A DNA stretch of 64,000 nucleotides. Source: Paeniglutamicibacter psychrophenolicus (GTDB lineage Bacteria > Actinomycetota > Actinomycetes > Actinomycetales > Micrococcaceae). The stretch lies in NCBI RefSeq assembly GCF_017876575.1, contig NZ_JAGIOE010000001.1:1054001-1118000 (forward strand), in the 5' to 3' direction. Shown piece after piece: positions 8,548 through 17,088 of the stretch. Both the position numbers and the translations under genes were made by a program. The notes under the pieces were generated by a model. That model searched no databases, was not told the origin of the DNA, and saw only the letters and a list, made by a program, of their open reading frames with translations. Numbering within the stretch: position 1 is the first letter of the stretch; every line of letters starts with the position of its first letter.

Positions 8548-10151
8548 GCTTGTTCTCCGGCGTTCTTCAGGGTGCCGTCGATGCGGCGGGTCAGCTTCCA
8601 CGGGTTGGACTGCTGCAACGGGGCCGGCAGCAGGGAATCGGGGATGTTCTGGTAGGCGACCGGGCGCAGGAAGCGCTCGATGGCCAGCGTGCCGACCGAG
8701 GTGGTGCGGGTGTCCGAGGTTGCGGGGAACGGTCCGCCGTGGACCATGGCGTGTCCGACCTCGACCCCGGTGGGCCAGCCGTTGACCAGGATGCGCCCGG
8801 CCTTGCGCTCCAGGATGGGCAGCACCGCGGCGACGGCCTCGTGGTCCGAATCGTTCAGCTGCAAGGTGGCGGTGAGCTGGCCCTCAAGCTTGGACAGGGC
8901 GGTGGCCAGGTCCGCGGCATCCGTGTAGCGGATGACCAGGGAGGCGGCGCCGAAGATTTCCTCGTGCAGCACCGGGTTGCCCAGCAACTGCGCAACCCCG
9001 GTGGAGAAGATGGACGGGGCCGGTGCGTTTTCGGTTTCGCCCTTGTTGCCCTGCGCCAGGAGCTCCACGCCGGGCTGGGAGCCGAGGTCTTGAACGCCCT
9101 GGACCCAGGAGTTGTAGATGCCCTGGGTCAGCATGGTCTGTCCGGCCGTGGTGGCGGCCTCGGTGCGCAGGGCCGCGGCGAAGGTGTCGCCTTCCTCGCC
9201 GGTCGGGACGAACACCAGTCCGGGGGCCGTGCAGAGCTGGCCGCTGGAGCCGACAACCGAACCCAGGTAGGCCTTGGCATGGCCGGCCGCATCGTCGGAA
9301 AGCGCTCCGGCGAAGAAGATGACCGGGTTGATGGAGCTCATCTCGGCGTAGACCGGGATCGGTTCCGGGCGTGCGGCGGCGGTGGCCATCAGCGCGGTGC
9401 CGCCACCGCGGGAACCGGTGAAGCCCACGGCCTTGATGCGCGGGTCGGAAACCAGCGCCTGGCCGATGCTGGCGCCCGGTCCGTAGACGAGGGAGAAGAT
9501 GCCCGGGTTCAGGTTCGCATCCGAGATGGCCGCGGTGATGGCCCGGCCCACGATCTCGCTGGTGCCCGGGTGGGCATTGTGGGCCTTGAAGACCACGGGG
9601 CACCCGGCGGCCAGGGCCGAGGCCGTGTCCCCGCCGGCGGTGGAGAATGCCAGGGGGAAGTTGGACGCACCAAACACCGCTACCGGGCCCACCGGGATCT
9701 TGCGCTGGCGGATGTCCACCCGCGGCATCGGCGCGCGCTCCGGCAATGCCGGATCGATCCGCACCCCGTGGTGGTCGCCCTGGCGAACCACCTGCGCGAA
9801 GATGCGCAACTGGTTGCAGGTGCGCCCGCGCTCGCCGACCAACCGTGCCTCGGGAAGCCCGGTCTCCGCCATGGCCCTTTGCACCAGCTCGGTTCCCACT
9901 GCCTCGATGTTCCCGGCAATGGATTCAAGGAACCGTGCGTGGGTTTCCGGGTCAAGGGAGCGGAAGGAGGCAAAGGCGTCCTCGGCCGCGGCGGTGGCCA
10001 GCTCCAACTGCGAGGCGTCGATCAGGCTGTATGCCGGGTCGAGGCCCTGGTTGGTGGCGGGGTTGAAGCCCCGTACCTCGGCCCCGTTGCCGGGGGTGTT
10101 GATCCCGGCCAGGATGGACTGGCCGGTGAGTTGCTGGGTATCCGTGGACAT
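8544..10151 (-). CDS. 2,5-dioxovalerate (2-oxoglutarate semialdehyde) dehydrogenase, glucarate branch
   Basis: A 535-residue NAD(P)+ aldehyde dehydrogenase of the ketoglutarate-semialdehyde dehydrogenase subgroup. It oxidises 2-oxoglutarate semialdehyde, the KdgD product, to 2-oxoglutarate. Visible features: [21 protein letters not shown] (cofactor domain and the subgroup's characteristic GGDTASA), GFTGSRGGG (nucleotide loop), general base Glu in YAEMSSINP and catalytic Cys in [11 protein letters not shown]. It lies between kdgD and gudD in one operon, with a 63-nt gap after kdgD and an ATGA overlap with gudD. A paralogue (60907-62370) serves the hydroxyproline branch. The N-terminus is ~30 residues longer than in the paralogue. 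Confidence 0.9.
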   Translation of the reverse strand: MSTDTQQLTGQSILAGINTPGNGAEVRGFNPATNQGLDPAYSLIDASQLELATAAAEDAFASFRSLDPETHARFLESIAGNIEAVGTELVQRAMAETGLPEARLVGERGRTCNQLRIFAQVVRQGDHHGVRIDPALPERAPMPRVDIRQRKIPVGPVAVFGASNFPLAFSTAGGDTASALAAGCPVVFKAHNAHPGTSEIVGRAITAAISDANLNPGIFSLVYGPGASIGQALVSDPRIKAVGFTGSRGGGTALMATAAARPEPIPVYAEMSSINPVIFFAGALSDDAAGHAKAYLGSVVGSSGQLCTAPGLVFVPTGEEGDTFAAALRTEAATTAGQTMLTQGIYNSWVQGVQDLGSQPGVELLAQGNKGETENAPAPSIFSTGVAQLLGNPVLHEEIFGAASLVIRYTDAADLATALSKLEGQLTATLQLNDSDHEAVAAVLPILERKAGRILVNGWPTGVEVGHAMVHGGPFPATSDTRTTSVGTLAIERFLRPVAYQNIPDSLLPAPLQQSNPWKLTRRIDGTLKNAGEQA

Positions 10152-10214
10152 TGCTGCTCCTGCGTCGGAAGGTGGGTGTTGCGGTGGTGATGTTTGGTGC
10201 GTCCGGGCCGTCGG

Positions 10215-11153
10215 TTAGACGGCCGCGGCGGCCGGCATCAGTCCGGCCTTCTGGATCAGTGCGCCCAGGTCGGCCAGGTCGGCCTCGGTGAGGTCCTGCA
10301 GCGGCGGGCGCACCGGGCCGGCGTCGCGGCCGATGGCCTTCAGGCCGCCCTTGACGATGGAGACGCCGTAGCCCGCCACTCGGTCGCGGATGTCCAGGTA
10401 CGGCAGCACGAAGCGCTTGAGCTTCTCGGTGACCGCCGCGTGGTCCTGGTTGCGGACGTCCTTGTAGAAGTCCAGGGCGAACTCGGGGACGAAGTTGTAC
10501 ATGGCCGAGGAGTAGGTGCTCATGCCCAGCTGCAGCAGCGGCAGCGCGAAGGTCTCGGCGGTGGGCAGGCCGCCCAGGTAGAAGAGGCGGTCGCCGTTCT
10601 TGGTGTAGACGCGGGTCAGGTGCTCGATGTCGCCGGTGGCGTCCTTGAAGCCGATGAAGTTCTCGTGGGTGTCGGCCAGGCGTGCCACGGTGTCGGCCGA
10701 GTAGATGGCGTTGGCGCGGTTGTAGACGATGACGCCGGTGGAGGTCGAGGCGCAGACGGCCGAGGCGTGGTTGAACAGGCCCTCCTGGTCGCATTCGGTC
10801 AGGTAGGGCGGCAGCAGCAGCAGGCCCTGCGCGCCGGCGGCCTCGGAGTCCTGGGCGTTGAGGATGGCCTGCTTGGTGGAACCTCCGGCGGAACCGAGCA
10901 CCGGCACGCGGTCGCCGGCTTCCTCGACTGCCATGCGCACCACGCGGGCGGATTCCTCGGGGGTGAGGGTGAAGCCCTCGCCGGTGCCGCCGGCGGCGAA
11001 GAGGCCGGCGACGCCGAAGCTGGACTGCCAGTCGAGGTGGCGGCGGTAGGCGGCTTCGTCGATTTCGAGGTTCGCGTCGAAGGCGGTCACCGGGAAGGAG
11101 AGCAGCCCGTCCTTGAGCTTGGCGGCAAGTTCGGCGGGGGTGTACGTGGCCAT
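10215..11153 (-). CDS. kdgD: 5-dehydro-4-deoxyglucarate dehydratase
   Basis: A 312-residue DapA-superfamily TIM-barrel enzyme that dehydrates and decarboxylates 5-dehydro-4-deoxy-D-glucarate to 2-oxoglutarate semialdehyde and CO2. Visible features: the GGTGEGFTLT phosphate-type loop near residue 50, the conserved Tyr in VYNRANA, and the Schiff-base Lys in GFKDATGD near residue 188. Start ATG 11153 (MATYTPAELAAKLKDG) fits the family; the ATG at 11249 would lie inside the promoter. It is the first gene of the glucarate operon. The promoter and LysR box upstream match those of tctC and the gudD paralogue. Confidence 0.92.
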   Translation of the reverse strand: MATYTPAELAAKLKDGLLSFPVTAFDANLEIDEAAYRRHLDWQSSFGVAGLFAAGGTGEGFTLTPEESARVVRMAVEEAGDRVPVLGSAGGSTKQAILNAQDSEAAGAQGLLLLPPYLTECDQEGLFNHASAVCASTSTGVIVYNRANAIYSADTVARLADTHENFIGFKDATGDIEHLTRVYTKNGDRLFYLGGLPTAETFALPLLQLGMSTYSSAMYNFVPEFALDFYKDVRNQDHAAVTEKLKRFVLPYLDIRDRVAGYGVSIVKGGLKAIGRDAGPVRPPLQDLTEADLADLGALIQKAGLMPAAAAV

Positions 11154-11232
11154 GGGGATACTCCTAAAGCTGGGGCGCCTCCACGACGACGTGGATTGGT
11201 GGCGGCGGACGATGGTGATGTTCGTTGACCCC

Positions 11233-11263
11233 AGCCTAGGGAGCACCAACGATGCCTGTCCAA
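11233..11263 (-). promoter_or_regulatory. Promoter of the kdgD operon
   Basis: Minus strand: -35 TTGGAC (11263-11258), 19-nt spacer containing GCATC, -10 TAGGCT (11238-11233). It shares the TTGGACA-N-GCATC block and spacing with three other promoters in the window. Confidence 0.65.
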
Positions 11264-11282
11264 GCCCATATTTGTATTGTTT

Positions 11283-11299
11283 GATACCCGTCGGGTATC
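11283..11299. promoter_or_regulatory. LysR-type operator, perfect palindrome
   Basis: GATACCCGTCGGGTATC is a perfect 8-1-8 palindrome containing T-N11-A (T11285, A11297). It lies exactly 19 nt upstream of the kdgD -35. The one-base centre cannot form an RNA hairpin loop, so a protein site is more likely than a terminator. Confidence 0.7.
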
Positions 11300-11341
11300 G
11301 CCGGTTTGGGGGTGCGCGGCTCGGGTTGCCTTTGCCGTGAC

Positions 11342-12229
11342 TTAGGCCTGCATGGAGTCACGCACGATCTGCACCAATTTGGTCAGTGCGGGATTCTTGT
11401 AGTCCCGATTCCAGATTGCGTGCAGCTCGACCGCGTCAGGGGTGGTGTCCTCGAGCCGGTGGTAGCTGACCCCGTCAACGCCGAGCAGCTTGGCGCTTTC
11501 GGGGACAAAGGCGATGCCGCGCCCCGCGGCCACCAGCGTGATCATGGTCAGGATCTGGCTGACCGAGTGGACCACGTTCTGGTGCTCGATATCGATCTCG
11601 CGCACAACAAGGTCATAAAAATAGCGGGCCTTGGTTGCCGAGTGCATGATTAATGGTTCGCCGGCCAGGTCTTCGACCATGAGCTCGCGCGGCAACAGGT
11701 CAAGCCGGTGCCCCGTGGGCACCGCAACGTAGAGGGACTCGGAAAAGAGCATTTGCGATTCAAAGGTTTTTTCGTCGAAGGGCGGTCGGGCCAGGCCCAG
11801 GTCGATGTCCCCGTCCTGAAGCGCCGTGATCTGTTCCCCGGTCACCATCTCGAAGAGCTCGAGGTGGACATTGGGAAGCCGCGTCGAGATTTCCGAGAGC
11901 AGGGGACCGAGCAGGCTGAACCCCGAGGCCGCGGTGAAACCGATGCGCAGCTCCCCGAATTGCCCCGAGGCAATCCGGCGCGCGTTCAGCGGTGCGCGCT
12001 CGGCGGAGATCACCAGGCGCCGGGCGTCGATGAGAAAAGCGTGCCCGGCCGCGGTGAGGGACACCTTGCGGTTGTCTCGTTCCAGCAGCTCGACGCCCAC
12101 GCTGCGCTCGAGCTTCTGGATTTGCCGGCTCAGCGGGGGTTGGGTCATATTCAGCCGCTCGGCGGCGCGGCCGAAATGCAGCTCTTCGGCCACGGCCACA
12201 AAGCTTCGTGCTTGGTCCAATGTGAACAA
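11342..12229 (-). CDS. LysR-family regulator, glucarate/tct locus
   Basis: A 295-residue LysR-type regulator with an N-terminal helix-turn-helix (RSFVAVAEELHFGRAAERLNM, then TQPPLSRQIQKLER) and a C-terminal effector domain. I prefer the TTG start at 12229 (LFTLDQARSF, aligned with MFSLIQLESF of the paralogue at 5190) because GAAAGG stands six bases upstream; ATG 12259 is an alternative that adds ten residues. It is divergent from tctC and lies upstream of the kdgD operon on the same strand. A LysR box (12232-12248) covers its ribosome binding site, so it probably represses itself and activates tctCBA and kdgD. The inducer is unknown, most likely glucarate or a related diacid. Confidence 0.88.
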   Translation of the reverse strand: MFTLDQARSFVAVAEELHFGRAAERLNMTQPPLSRQIQKLERSVGVELLERDNRKVSLTAAGHAFLIDARRLVISAERAPLNARRIASGQFGELRIGFTAASGFSLLGPLLSEISTRLPNVHLELFEMVTGEQITALQDGDIDLGLARPPFDEKTFESQMLFSESLYVAVPTGHRLDLLPRELMVEDLAGEPLIMHSATKARYFYDLVVREIDIEHQNVVHSVSQILTMITLVAAGRGIAFVPESAKLLGVDGVSYHRLEDTTPDAVELHAIWNRDYKNPALTKLVQIVRDSMQA

Positions 12230-12231
12230 TT

Positions 12232-12248
12232 GATACCTTTCGGGAATC
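12232..12248. promoter_or_regulatory. LysR-type operator between lysR and tctC
   Basis: GATACCTTTCGGGAATC is an imperfect palindrome with T-N11-A (T12234, A12246), nearly identical in its arms to the site at 11283-11299. It lies exactly 19 nt before the tctC -35, and on the other strand it holds the SD (GAAAGG) of the lysR gene. Confidence 0.65.
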
Positions 12249-12267
12249 ACTCCATGCATAGATGGGG

Positions 12268-12297
12268 TTGGACAAGCATCATAACTATTTCTAGGCT
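12268..12297 (+). promoter_or_regulatory. Promoter of tctCBA-usp
   Basis: Plus strand: -35 TTGGAC (12268-12273), 18-nt spacer with GCATC, -10 TAGGCT (12292-12297), 84 nt before the tctC ATG. It belongs to the same four-member promoter set. Confidence 0.65.
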
Positions 12298-12381
12298 CAA
12301 GCAGAAGTAAGAAACGTGTTGTGACTCACTCGCAGGTGGGAACCCCCGAGCAGCACGCATCGCAAACAAGGAGATCTCGCA

Positions 12382-13383
12382 ATGAAGAAGCAATTCACAC
12401 GCCGCGCAATGCTGTCCATGGCCGCTGCCACCGCGGCTCTTTCGCTTGCCGCCTGCGGCGGCAACGTCGGTGGCGGTGCCGCCGAGGGCGCCACCTTCCC
12501 CAGCGGCCCGGTGACCCTCACCGTCGGCCAGGCCCCGGGTGGTTCCACCGACCTGATCGCCCGCGCGGCGGCCGAGGGCATGGCGGAAAAGCTCGGCGTG
12601 GCCATGCCGGTGGTCAACAAGCCCGGCGCCAACGGTGCCCTGGCCACCCAGGAAGTCGCAGCCATGAAGGCGGACGGCCAGAACCTGATCCTGCTCAACG
12701 CCTCGCTGATCACCATCACCCCGCTGGCGGTCTCCGCCTCCGAGGCCGTCACCCTGGACGAGCTCGATGTCATCGGTGGCCTGTCCCAGGACGACTACGT
12801 CATGGTTGCCAGCACCAAGTCGGGCGTCAAATCCGTGGCGGATTTGAAGAAGAGCGAATCGAAGCTTTCCTTCGGCACCACCGGCGTCGGCACCGGGTCG
12901 CAGCTGGCCCAGGCCTTGCTGCTGGCCCAGGCCGACATCAAGGGAACCATCGTTCCCTTCGACTCCGGCTCCCCGGCACTGACCGCCGTCATGGGCAACC
13001 AGGTTCAGGTTTCCACCGTCCAGCTCGGCGAGGCCAAGCCGCAGATCGATGCCGGCACAGTGGTCCCGCTGGTCGTCTTCTCCTCCGAGCGCAACAGCTT
13101 CCTGCCGGATGTCCCCACCGCCGTTGAAGAAGGCTACGACGTCCCGGTCTCGCAGTACCGCGCCATTGCCGCACCCAAGGGCCTGAGCGCCGAGACCAAG
13201 ACCGCCCTGGTCGACGCACTCAAGGCAGCAACTGCCCGCGACTCCTACAAGTCCTTCAACGAGTCCAACATGCTCAGCCCGAAGGAAATCTCCGGTGAGG
13301 AAGTTGTCACCGAATGGAACGAGCTGGCCGCCAAGTACAAGAAGCTGACCGAGCAGTACAACATCTCGCTGGCTTCCAAGTAA
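12382..13383 (+). CDS. tctC: TctC: tripartite tricarboxylate transporter binding lipoprotein
   Basis: A 333-residue extracytoplasmic solute receptor of the TTT family. It has a signal peptide with an early RR pair and a lipobox LAAC (Cys near residue 28), followed by a Gly-rich linker. The TVGQAPGGSTDLIARAAAEG segment is the ligand-contacting loop typical of Bug/TctC receptors. The protein would capture a carboxylate outside the membrane and hand it to TctAB. The ligand is probably a sugar diacid such as glucarate rather than citrate, judged from the shared promoter type with kdgD. It is the first gene of tctC-tctB-tctA-usp; a hairpin after the stop may raise its level relative to the membrane subunits. 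Confidence 0.92.
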   Translation: MKKQFTRRAMLSMAAATAALSLAACGGNVGGGAAEGATFPSGPVTLTVGQAPGGSTDLIARAAAEGMAEKLGVAMPVVNKPGANGALATQEVAAMKADGQNLILLNASLITITPLAVSASEAVTLDELDVIGGLSQDDYVMVASTKSGVKSVADLKKSESKLSFGTTGVGTGSQLAQALLLAQADIKGTIVPFDSGSPALTAVMGNQVQVSTVQLGEAKPQIDAGTVVPLVVFSSERNSFLPDVPTAVEEGYDVPVSQYRAIAAPKGLSAETKTALVDALKAATARDSYKSFNESNMLSPKEISGEEVVTEWNELAAKYKKLTEQYNISLASK

Positions 13384-13407
13384 CACCTCGCCCGTTCCCA
13401 ATCCCAG

Positions 13408-13426
13408 GCGCCACCGCAGGTGGCGC
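13408..13426 (+). promoter_or_regulatory. Intercistronic hairpin between tctC and tctB
   Basis: GCGCCACC-GCA-GGTGGCGC forms an 8-bp stem with a 3-nt loop 24 nt after the tctC stop. Such structures commonly protect the binding-protein mRNA or partly end transcription, giving more receptor than permease. Confidence 0.55.
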
Positions 13427-13451
13427 ACGCTAGACCCAAAGGAAGCACGCT

Positions 13452-13997
13452 ATGCGAGCCGATAAAGCGCCGCACGTCGAAGACGCCCCGGAGATGGACG
13501 AAGAGATCCTGACCCCCGAGCAGCTCGCTGCTGCTTGGGCCGCCGAAGCGCCGGAACCGGCCGGGCCAGTGGCCAACCTGGTCTCCTCATTGGTGGCCAT
13601 GGCCCTGGGCATCGCAGGGTTGCTGCTCTCGCTGAAACTGGGATTGGGAACGCCGGCCGAACCACGGCCGGGCATGTGGCCCTTCATTGTCAGCCTCGTC
13701 GTTGCCGTGCTGTCGGTGGTCCAGGTCGTCATCGGCCGCACCGGCGGCAAGGACGGGGAAAAGTTCTCGTCCTACTCCTGGTACGCCGGAATCGGTTTTG
13801 CCACGCTCGTGGGCATGGTGCTGCTCATGCCGGTGGTCGGCTTCGAGATCCCGTCGCTGCTGTTGTGCTTCATCTGGATGCGGTGGCTCGGTGGCGAGCG
13901 CTGGCGCTCGGCCACCATGTATTCGATCCTGATTGTTGCAGCGTTCTACGCGATCTTCATTGCCGCACTCGGAACCACCATCCCCCGACTTTTCTAA
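13452..13997 (+). CDS. tctB: TctB: small membrane subunit of the TTT transporter
   Basis: A 181-residue protein with an acidic N-terminal tail (~35 residues) followed by four hydrophobic segments, the TctB pattern. The RPGMWPF motif between the first and second segments is typical of the family. It pairs with TctA to form the secondary carboxylate transporter fed by TctC. It lies 68 nt after tctC and 23 nt before tctA, with an AAAGGAAG ribosome binding site just before the start. TctB sequences diverge widely, so the call leans on position and topology as well as the motif. Confidence 0.87.
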   Translation: MRADKAPHVEDAPEMDEEILTPEQLAAAWAAEAPEPAGPVANLVSSLVAMALGIAGLLLSLKLGLGTPAEPRPGMWPFIVSLVVAVLSVVQVVIGRTGGKDGEKFSSYSWYAGIGFATLVGMVLLMPVVGFEIPSLLLCFIWMRWLGGERWRSATMYSILIVAAFYAIFIAALGTTIPRLF

Positions 13998-14020
13998 GTC
14001 AAGACCAAAGGTAAAACGGC

Positions 14021-15550
14021 ATGGATTTCTTCGGCCCGGTCTTGGACGGCTTTGGTGTTGTCCTGGACCCAACCAATCTTCTGTACTGCCTGCTCGGCGT
14101 CGCCATCGGCATGCTGATCGGCGTGCTGCCGGGCCTGGGCCCGGCGGCAACCATCGCCATCCTGCTTCCCCTGACCTACGGGGTTGAGCCGGTCACCGCG
14201 ATCATCATGCTCGCGGGCATCTTCTACGGAGCCCAGTACGGCGGCACCATCACCTCGGTGTTGCTGCGCATTCCAGGCGAGGCCAGTTCCGTGGTGACCG
14301 TCTTTGACGGCTACGTCCTGGCCAAGCAGGGACGGGCGGGCACCGCCCTGGGAATCGCCGCCATCGGTTCCTTCATCGGCGGCACCGTGGGCATCATCGG
14401 GTTGACCTTCCTGGCCCCGGTGGTCGCAAGCTTCGCACTGGACTTCGGCCCGCCGGAGTACACGGCACTGGCCCTGCTGGGCATCTTGCTGGTCGCCACC
14501 ATTTCCGGCGGATCAAAGATCAAGGCCTTGATTGCCGCGGCCTTCGGATTGTTCCTGGCCACGGTGGGACGCGACATCTTCACCGGTGCCGAGCGCTTCA
14601 CCTTCGGGAACCTCTCGATGGCAGACGGCATTGATTTCGTGCCCATCGCCATGGGCCTGTTCGGTGTGGGAGAGATCCTCTACAACCTCGAGGAACGGCA
14701 CCGTGCGGCCTCCGCGCCCGCCACGGTCGCCAATGTCTGGCCCTCGCGCAAGGACCTCAAGCAGGCCTCGGGCGCCATCGGACGCGGCTCGGTGCTCGGA
14801 TTCTTCCTGGGCATCCTGCCCGGCGGCGGAGCCACCATCGCCTCGCTGGCCGCCTACGCCGTGGAAAAGAAGCGCGCCAAGGATCCCTCGCGCTTCGGCA
14901 AGGGCGCCATCGAGGGCGTGGCCGGACCGGAAACCGCGAACAACGCGGCGGCCACCAGCTCCTTCATCCCGCTGCTGACCCTGGGCATTCCCGCCAACGC
15001 CACCATGGCCATCATCTTCGGTGCGCTGCTGATCCAGGGCGTGACCCCGGGCCCGCAGCTGATCACCGAGCACCCGGAGCTCTTCTGGGGCGTGGTGAAC
15101 TCGATGTACATCGGAAACATCCTGCTGCTGATCATGTCGATCCCGCTGGTGGGACTGTTCGTGAAGATCCTGCGGATCCGTGCAGCGATCCTTGCACCGA
15201 TCACGGCGCTGATCACCATGCTCGGCGCCTACACGATCCGAAACTCGATGTTCGACGTCATGCTTGTGGTGCTCTTCGGTGCACTGGGCTACCTGATGAA
15301 GAAGTTCGGCTTCGAGCCCGGCCCGCTGGTGCTGGCATTCGTGCTGGGAAGCCTTCTCGAGTCCTCGCTGCGCCGCTCGCTGCTGGTGCTGGAGGGCGAT
15401 CCGACCGGGTTCTTCACCCGGCCGATCTCCGCCACGCTGCTGGTGACATTCGTGATCGTGGCCGTCTGGCCGATGGTCAAGACAGTTCTCGACAAACGCA
15501 AGAAGGCAAACGCCGTCTTGTCCGACCCCAAGGTTAAGGAAAAGGTATGA
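14021..15550 (+). CDS. tctA: TctA: large membrane subunit of the TTT transporter
   Basis: A 509-residue integral membrane protein of about 11-12 helices. It carries the TctA signatures GVLPGLGPAATIAILLPLTY (about residues 28-47) and its inverted-repeat counterpart GILPGGGATIASLAAYA (about residue 265), which form the two substrate-binding hairpins. YGAQYGGTITSVLLRIPGE is also conserved. It moves the carboxylate supplied by TctC, driven by the ion gradient. The stop overlaps the start of the universal stress protein gene (ATGA). Length equals the family norm of ~500. Confidence 0.94.
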   Translation: MDFFGPVLDGFGVVLDPTNLLYCLLGVAIGMLIGVLPGLGPAATIAILLPLTYGVEPVTAIIMLAGIFYGAQYGGTITSVLLRIPGEASSVVTVFDGYVLAKQGRAGTALGIAAIGSFIGGTVGIIGLTFLAPVVASFALDFGPPEYTALALLGILLVATISGGSKIKALIAAAFGLFLATVGRDIFTGAERFTFGNLSMADGIDFVPIAMGLFGVGEILYNLEERHRAASAPATVANVWPSRKDLKQASGAIGRGSVLGFFLGILPGGGATIASLAAYAVEKKRAKDPSRFGKGAIEGVAGPETANNAAATSSFIPLLTLGIPANATMAIIFGALLIQGVTPGPQLITEHPELFWGVVNSMYIGNILLLIMSIPLVGLFVKILRIRAAILAPITALITMLGAYTIRNSMFDVMLVVLFGALGYLMKKFGFEPGPLVLAFVLGSLLESSLRRSLLVLEGDPTGFFTRPISATLLVTFVIVAVWPMVKTVLDKRKKANAVLSDPKVKEKV

Positions 15551-15945
15551 GCATCCTAGTTGGATACGTTCCGACCAAGGTCGGTGAGGCCGCGGTGCGG
15601 GCCGCGATCAGCGAGGCCAAGCTTCGCAACGAGGAGCTGTTGATCGTGAACTCGGTGCGCGAGGGCGCGCTGGTCGACAAGTCGGTGGCGAGCGCCGAGG
15701 ACATCGAGCGCATCAAGCAGTCCACCGTGGATGCGGGCATCAAGGCGCGGATCCTGGAATCCATCCACCGCGACGACCTCGCCGAGGAAATCCTGGACCT
15801 GGCCGAGAAGCATGACGTCTCGCTGATCGTCATCGGGTTGCGCCAGCGCTCCCAGGTGGGCAAGTTCATCATGGGCTCCCACGCCCAGCGCATCCTGCTG
15901 CAGGCCGAGCACCCGGTGCTGGCCGTGAAGGCGGACCAGGTCTAG
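15547..15945 (+). CDS. Universal stress protein (UspA family) in the tct operon
   Basis: A 132-residue single-domain UspA protein, translationally coupled to tctA by a four-base overlap. The C-terminal VIGLRQRSQVGKFIMGSHAQ fits the ATP-binding version of the family (G-2x-R/G-9x-G-S/T pattern), so it probably binds ATP. Usp proteins recur at the end of TTT operons, where they may tune transporter activity to energy state; this role is inferred. A perfect 18-bp terminator stem follows. Confidence 0.9.
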   Translation: MSILVGYVPTKVGEAAVRAAISEAKLRNEELLIVNSVREGALVDKSVASAEDIERIKQSTVDAGIKARILESIHRDDLAEEILDLAEKHDVSLIVIGLRQRSQVGKFIMGSHAQRILLQAEHPVLAVKADQV

Positions 15946-15970
15946 AAAGACGCCTTCTGCAGGCCACCAG

Positions 15971-16009
15971 CTTGGTTGGTCGGCCACTTTTAGTGGCCGA
16001 CCAACCAAG
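15971..16009 (+). terminator. Terminator of tctCBA-usp
   Basis: A perfect 18-bp stem (15971-15988 with 15992-16009) closed by the loop TTT begins 25 nt after the usp stop. Confidence 0.8.
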
Positions 16010-16105
16010 CGCTTTGCTGCATGGAGAAGCCGGAGTATTCGCATCGGGTTTCGAGACCCCTGCATGTGGACCAGCGCGCGGTTTGGTATTGTTGAAGGCA
16101 TAACT

Positions 16106-16136
16106 CCCCACCATCTTCAGGATTGGTGGGGTTTTT
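16106..16136 (+). terminator. Rho-independent terminator without an upstream gene
   Basis: CCCCACC (16106-16112) pairs with GGTGGGG (16125-16131) and is followed by TTTTT, a textbook intrinsic terminator. The 15946-16347 interval holds no convincing ORF, so this may end a small RNA starting after 16010, be a second tct terminator, or be a relic of a lost gene. Confidence 0.6.
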
Positions 16137-16302
16137 CATGCCCGGGAAACCAGCAAAGCCGTCATCGTGCTGAGCGTTCCCAGACCTACAGGTTGAGATC
16201 GGGTTATCCAGGTCGCTCAATGTCCCGAGCGCTTGTTGCCTCGCTCCGCACCCGTCCCGACTTGCCGTTGCGGCACCGGTCAACGGATCGCGCACGAACA
16301 CA

Positions 16303-16336
16303 CCGATGCCCCTGCCAATCACGGCAGGGGCATCGG
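16303..16336 (-). terminator. Terminator of the dehydratase-gntR operon
   Basis: A perfect 14-bp stem (16303-16316 with 16323-16336), loop AATCAC, lies 11 nt past the gntR stop codon on the minus strand. Confidence 0.75.
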
Positions 16337-16347
16337 GTATTGGTTGC

Positions 16348-17052
16348 TTAGTTGCCGGCGGTAGTCATTCCGGCCTCGACCTCGAGCCGGTGCAGCGAGT
16401 TCGCCAGATGCACCCGCATCGCCGCGGCTGCGGCCATGGCGTTGCCCGAGGCGATGGCATTGCGGATGGTGAGGTGTTCCTCCGCGACCTGTTCCAGACG
16501 GGGGAGCAGGACCGAATCCGTTGAATCGAGTCGTTGGCGGGGCATGGCAATCATCGCCGGACCGAGGTGGTGCACCGCATCAAGGAAGTAGGGGTTCCCG
16601 CTTCCGGCCGCAACGGCGGAATGGAACTCGAAGTCGCAGCTCATGGAACGCGAGGCGTTGGTTCCGGCCTGCCGGAATGCCGCAAGCGCCGCATCGAGGG
16701 CGGGCAGGGTGTCGGCGCTCCCCGCAACCGCTGCTGCGGCCGCAGCCTCGGACTCGAGTCCCATGCGGAACTCGAGCAGTTGCCGGCGTTCGGCCAGGGT
16801 CCTGGGGACCCGCGCCTGTGCACCGGTTTCCGGGGCCGGGGGAGTCAGGGCAAAGCTGCCGGCACCGCGGCGCGTGTGGACCAACCCTTCGGCCTGCAGC
16901 CGGGTCACGGCCTCACGCACCACGGTGCGGGAGACGCCGTGTTCGGCGATCAGGGCATTTTCGCTCGGGAGCTTGTCTCCCGGGGCGATTGCTCCGGAGC
17001 TGATCTGCTCGCGCAGGTGCTCAATCAGGCCGGTCGTCAGATTGGGTTTCAT
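16348..17052 (-). CDS. GntR/FadR-family regulator next to the aldarate dehydratase
   Basis: A 234-residue regulator with an N-terminal winged helix (LREQISSGAIAPGDKLPSEN, then VSRTVVREAVTRLQAEGLV in the first 65 residues) and an all-helical FCD effector domain with metal-binding His residues (for example CDFEFHSAVA). Members such as DgoR and ExuR-like proteins sense sugar acids. It follows the dehydratase gene by 36 nt in one operon. Two operators of the form CTTRT-N3-AYAAG lie upstream of that operon. It most likely represses the operon until galactarate, talarate or a product is present (inferred). Confidence 0.9.
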   Translation of the reverse strand: MKPNLTTGLIEHLREQISSGAIAPGDKLPSENALIAEHGVSRTVVREAVTRLQAEGLVHTRRGAGSFALTPPAPETGAQARVPRTLAERRQLLEFRMGLESEAAAAAAVAGSADTLPALDAALAAFRQAGTNASRSMSCDFEFHSAVAAGSGNPYFLDAVHHLGPAMIAMPRQRLDSTDSVLLPRLEQVAEEHLTIRNAIASGNAMAAAAAMRVHLANSLHRLEVEAGMTTAGN

Positions 17053-17088
17053 GGAATGAATGCTTTCACGCGCGCCGCGGCAGGAGGC

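Noticed and set aside
11283-11299. The perfect palindrome as an RNA terminator of lysR
   Set aside because: An 8-1-8 repeat cannot form a stable loop, and the same sequence pattern and spacing recur at other promoters.
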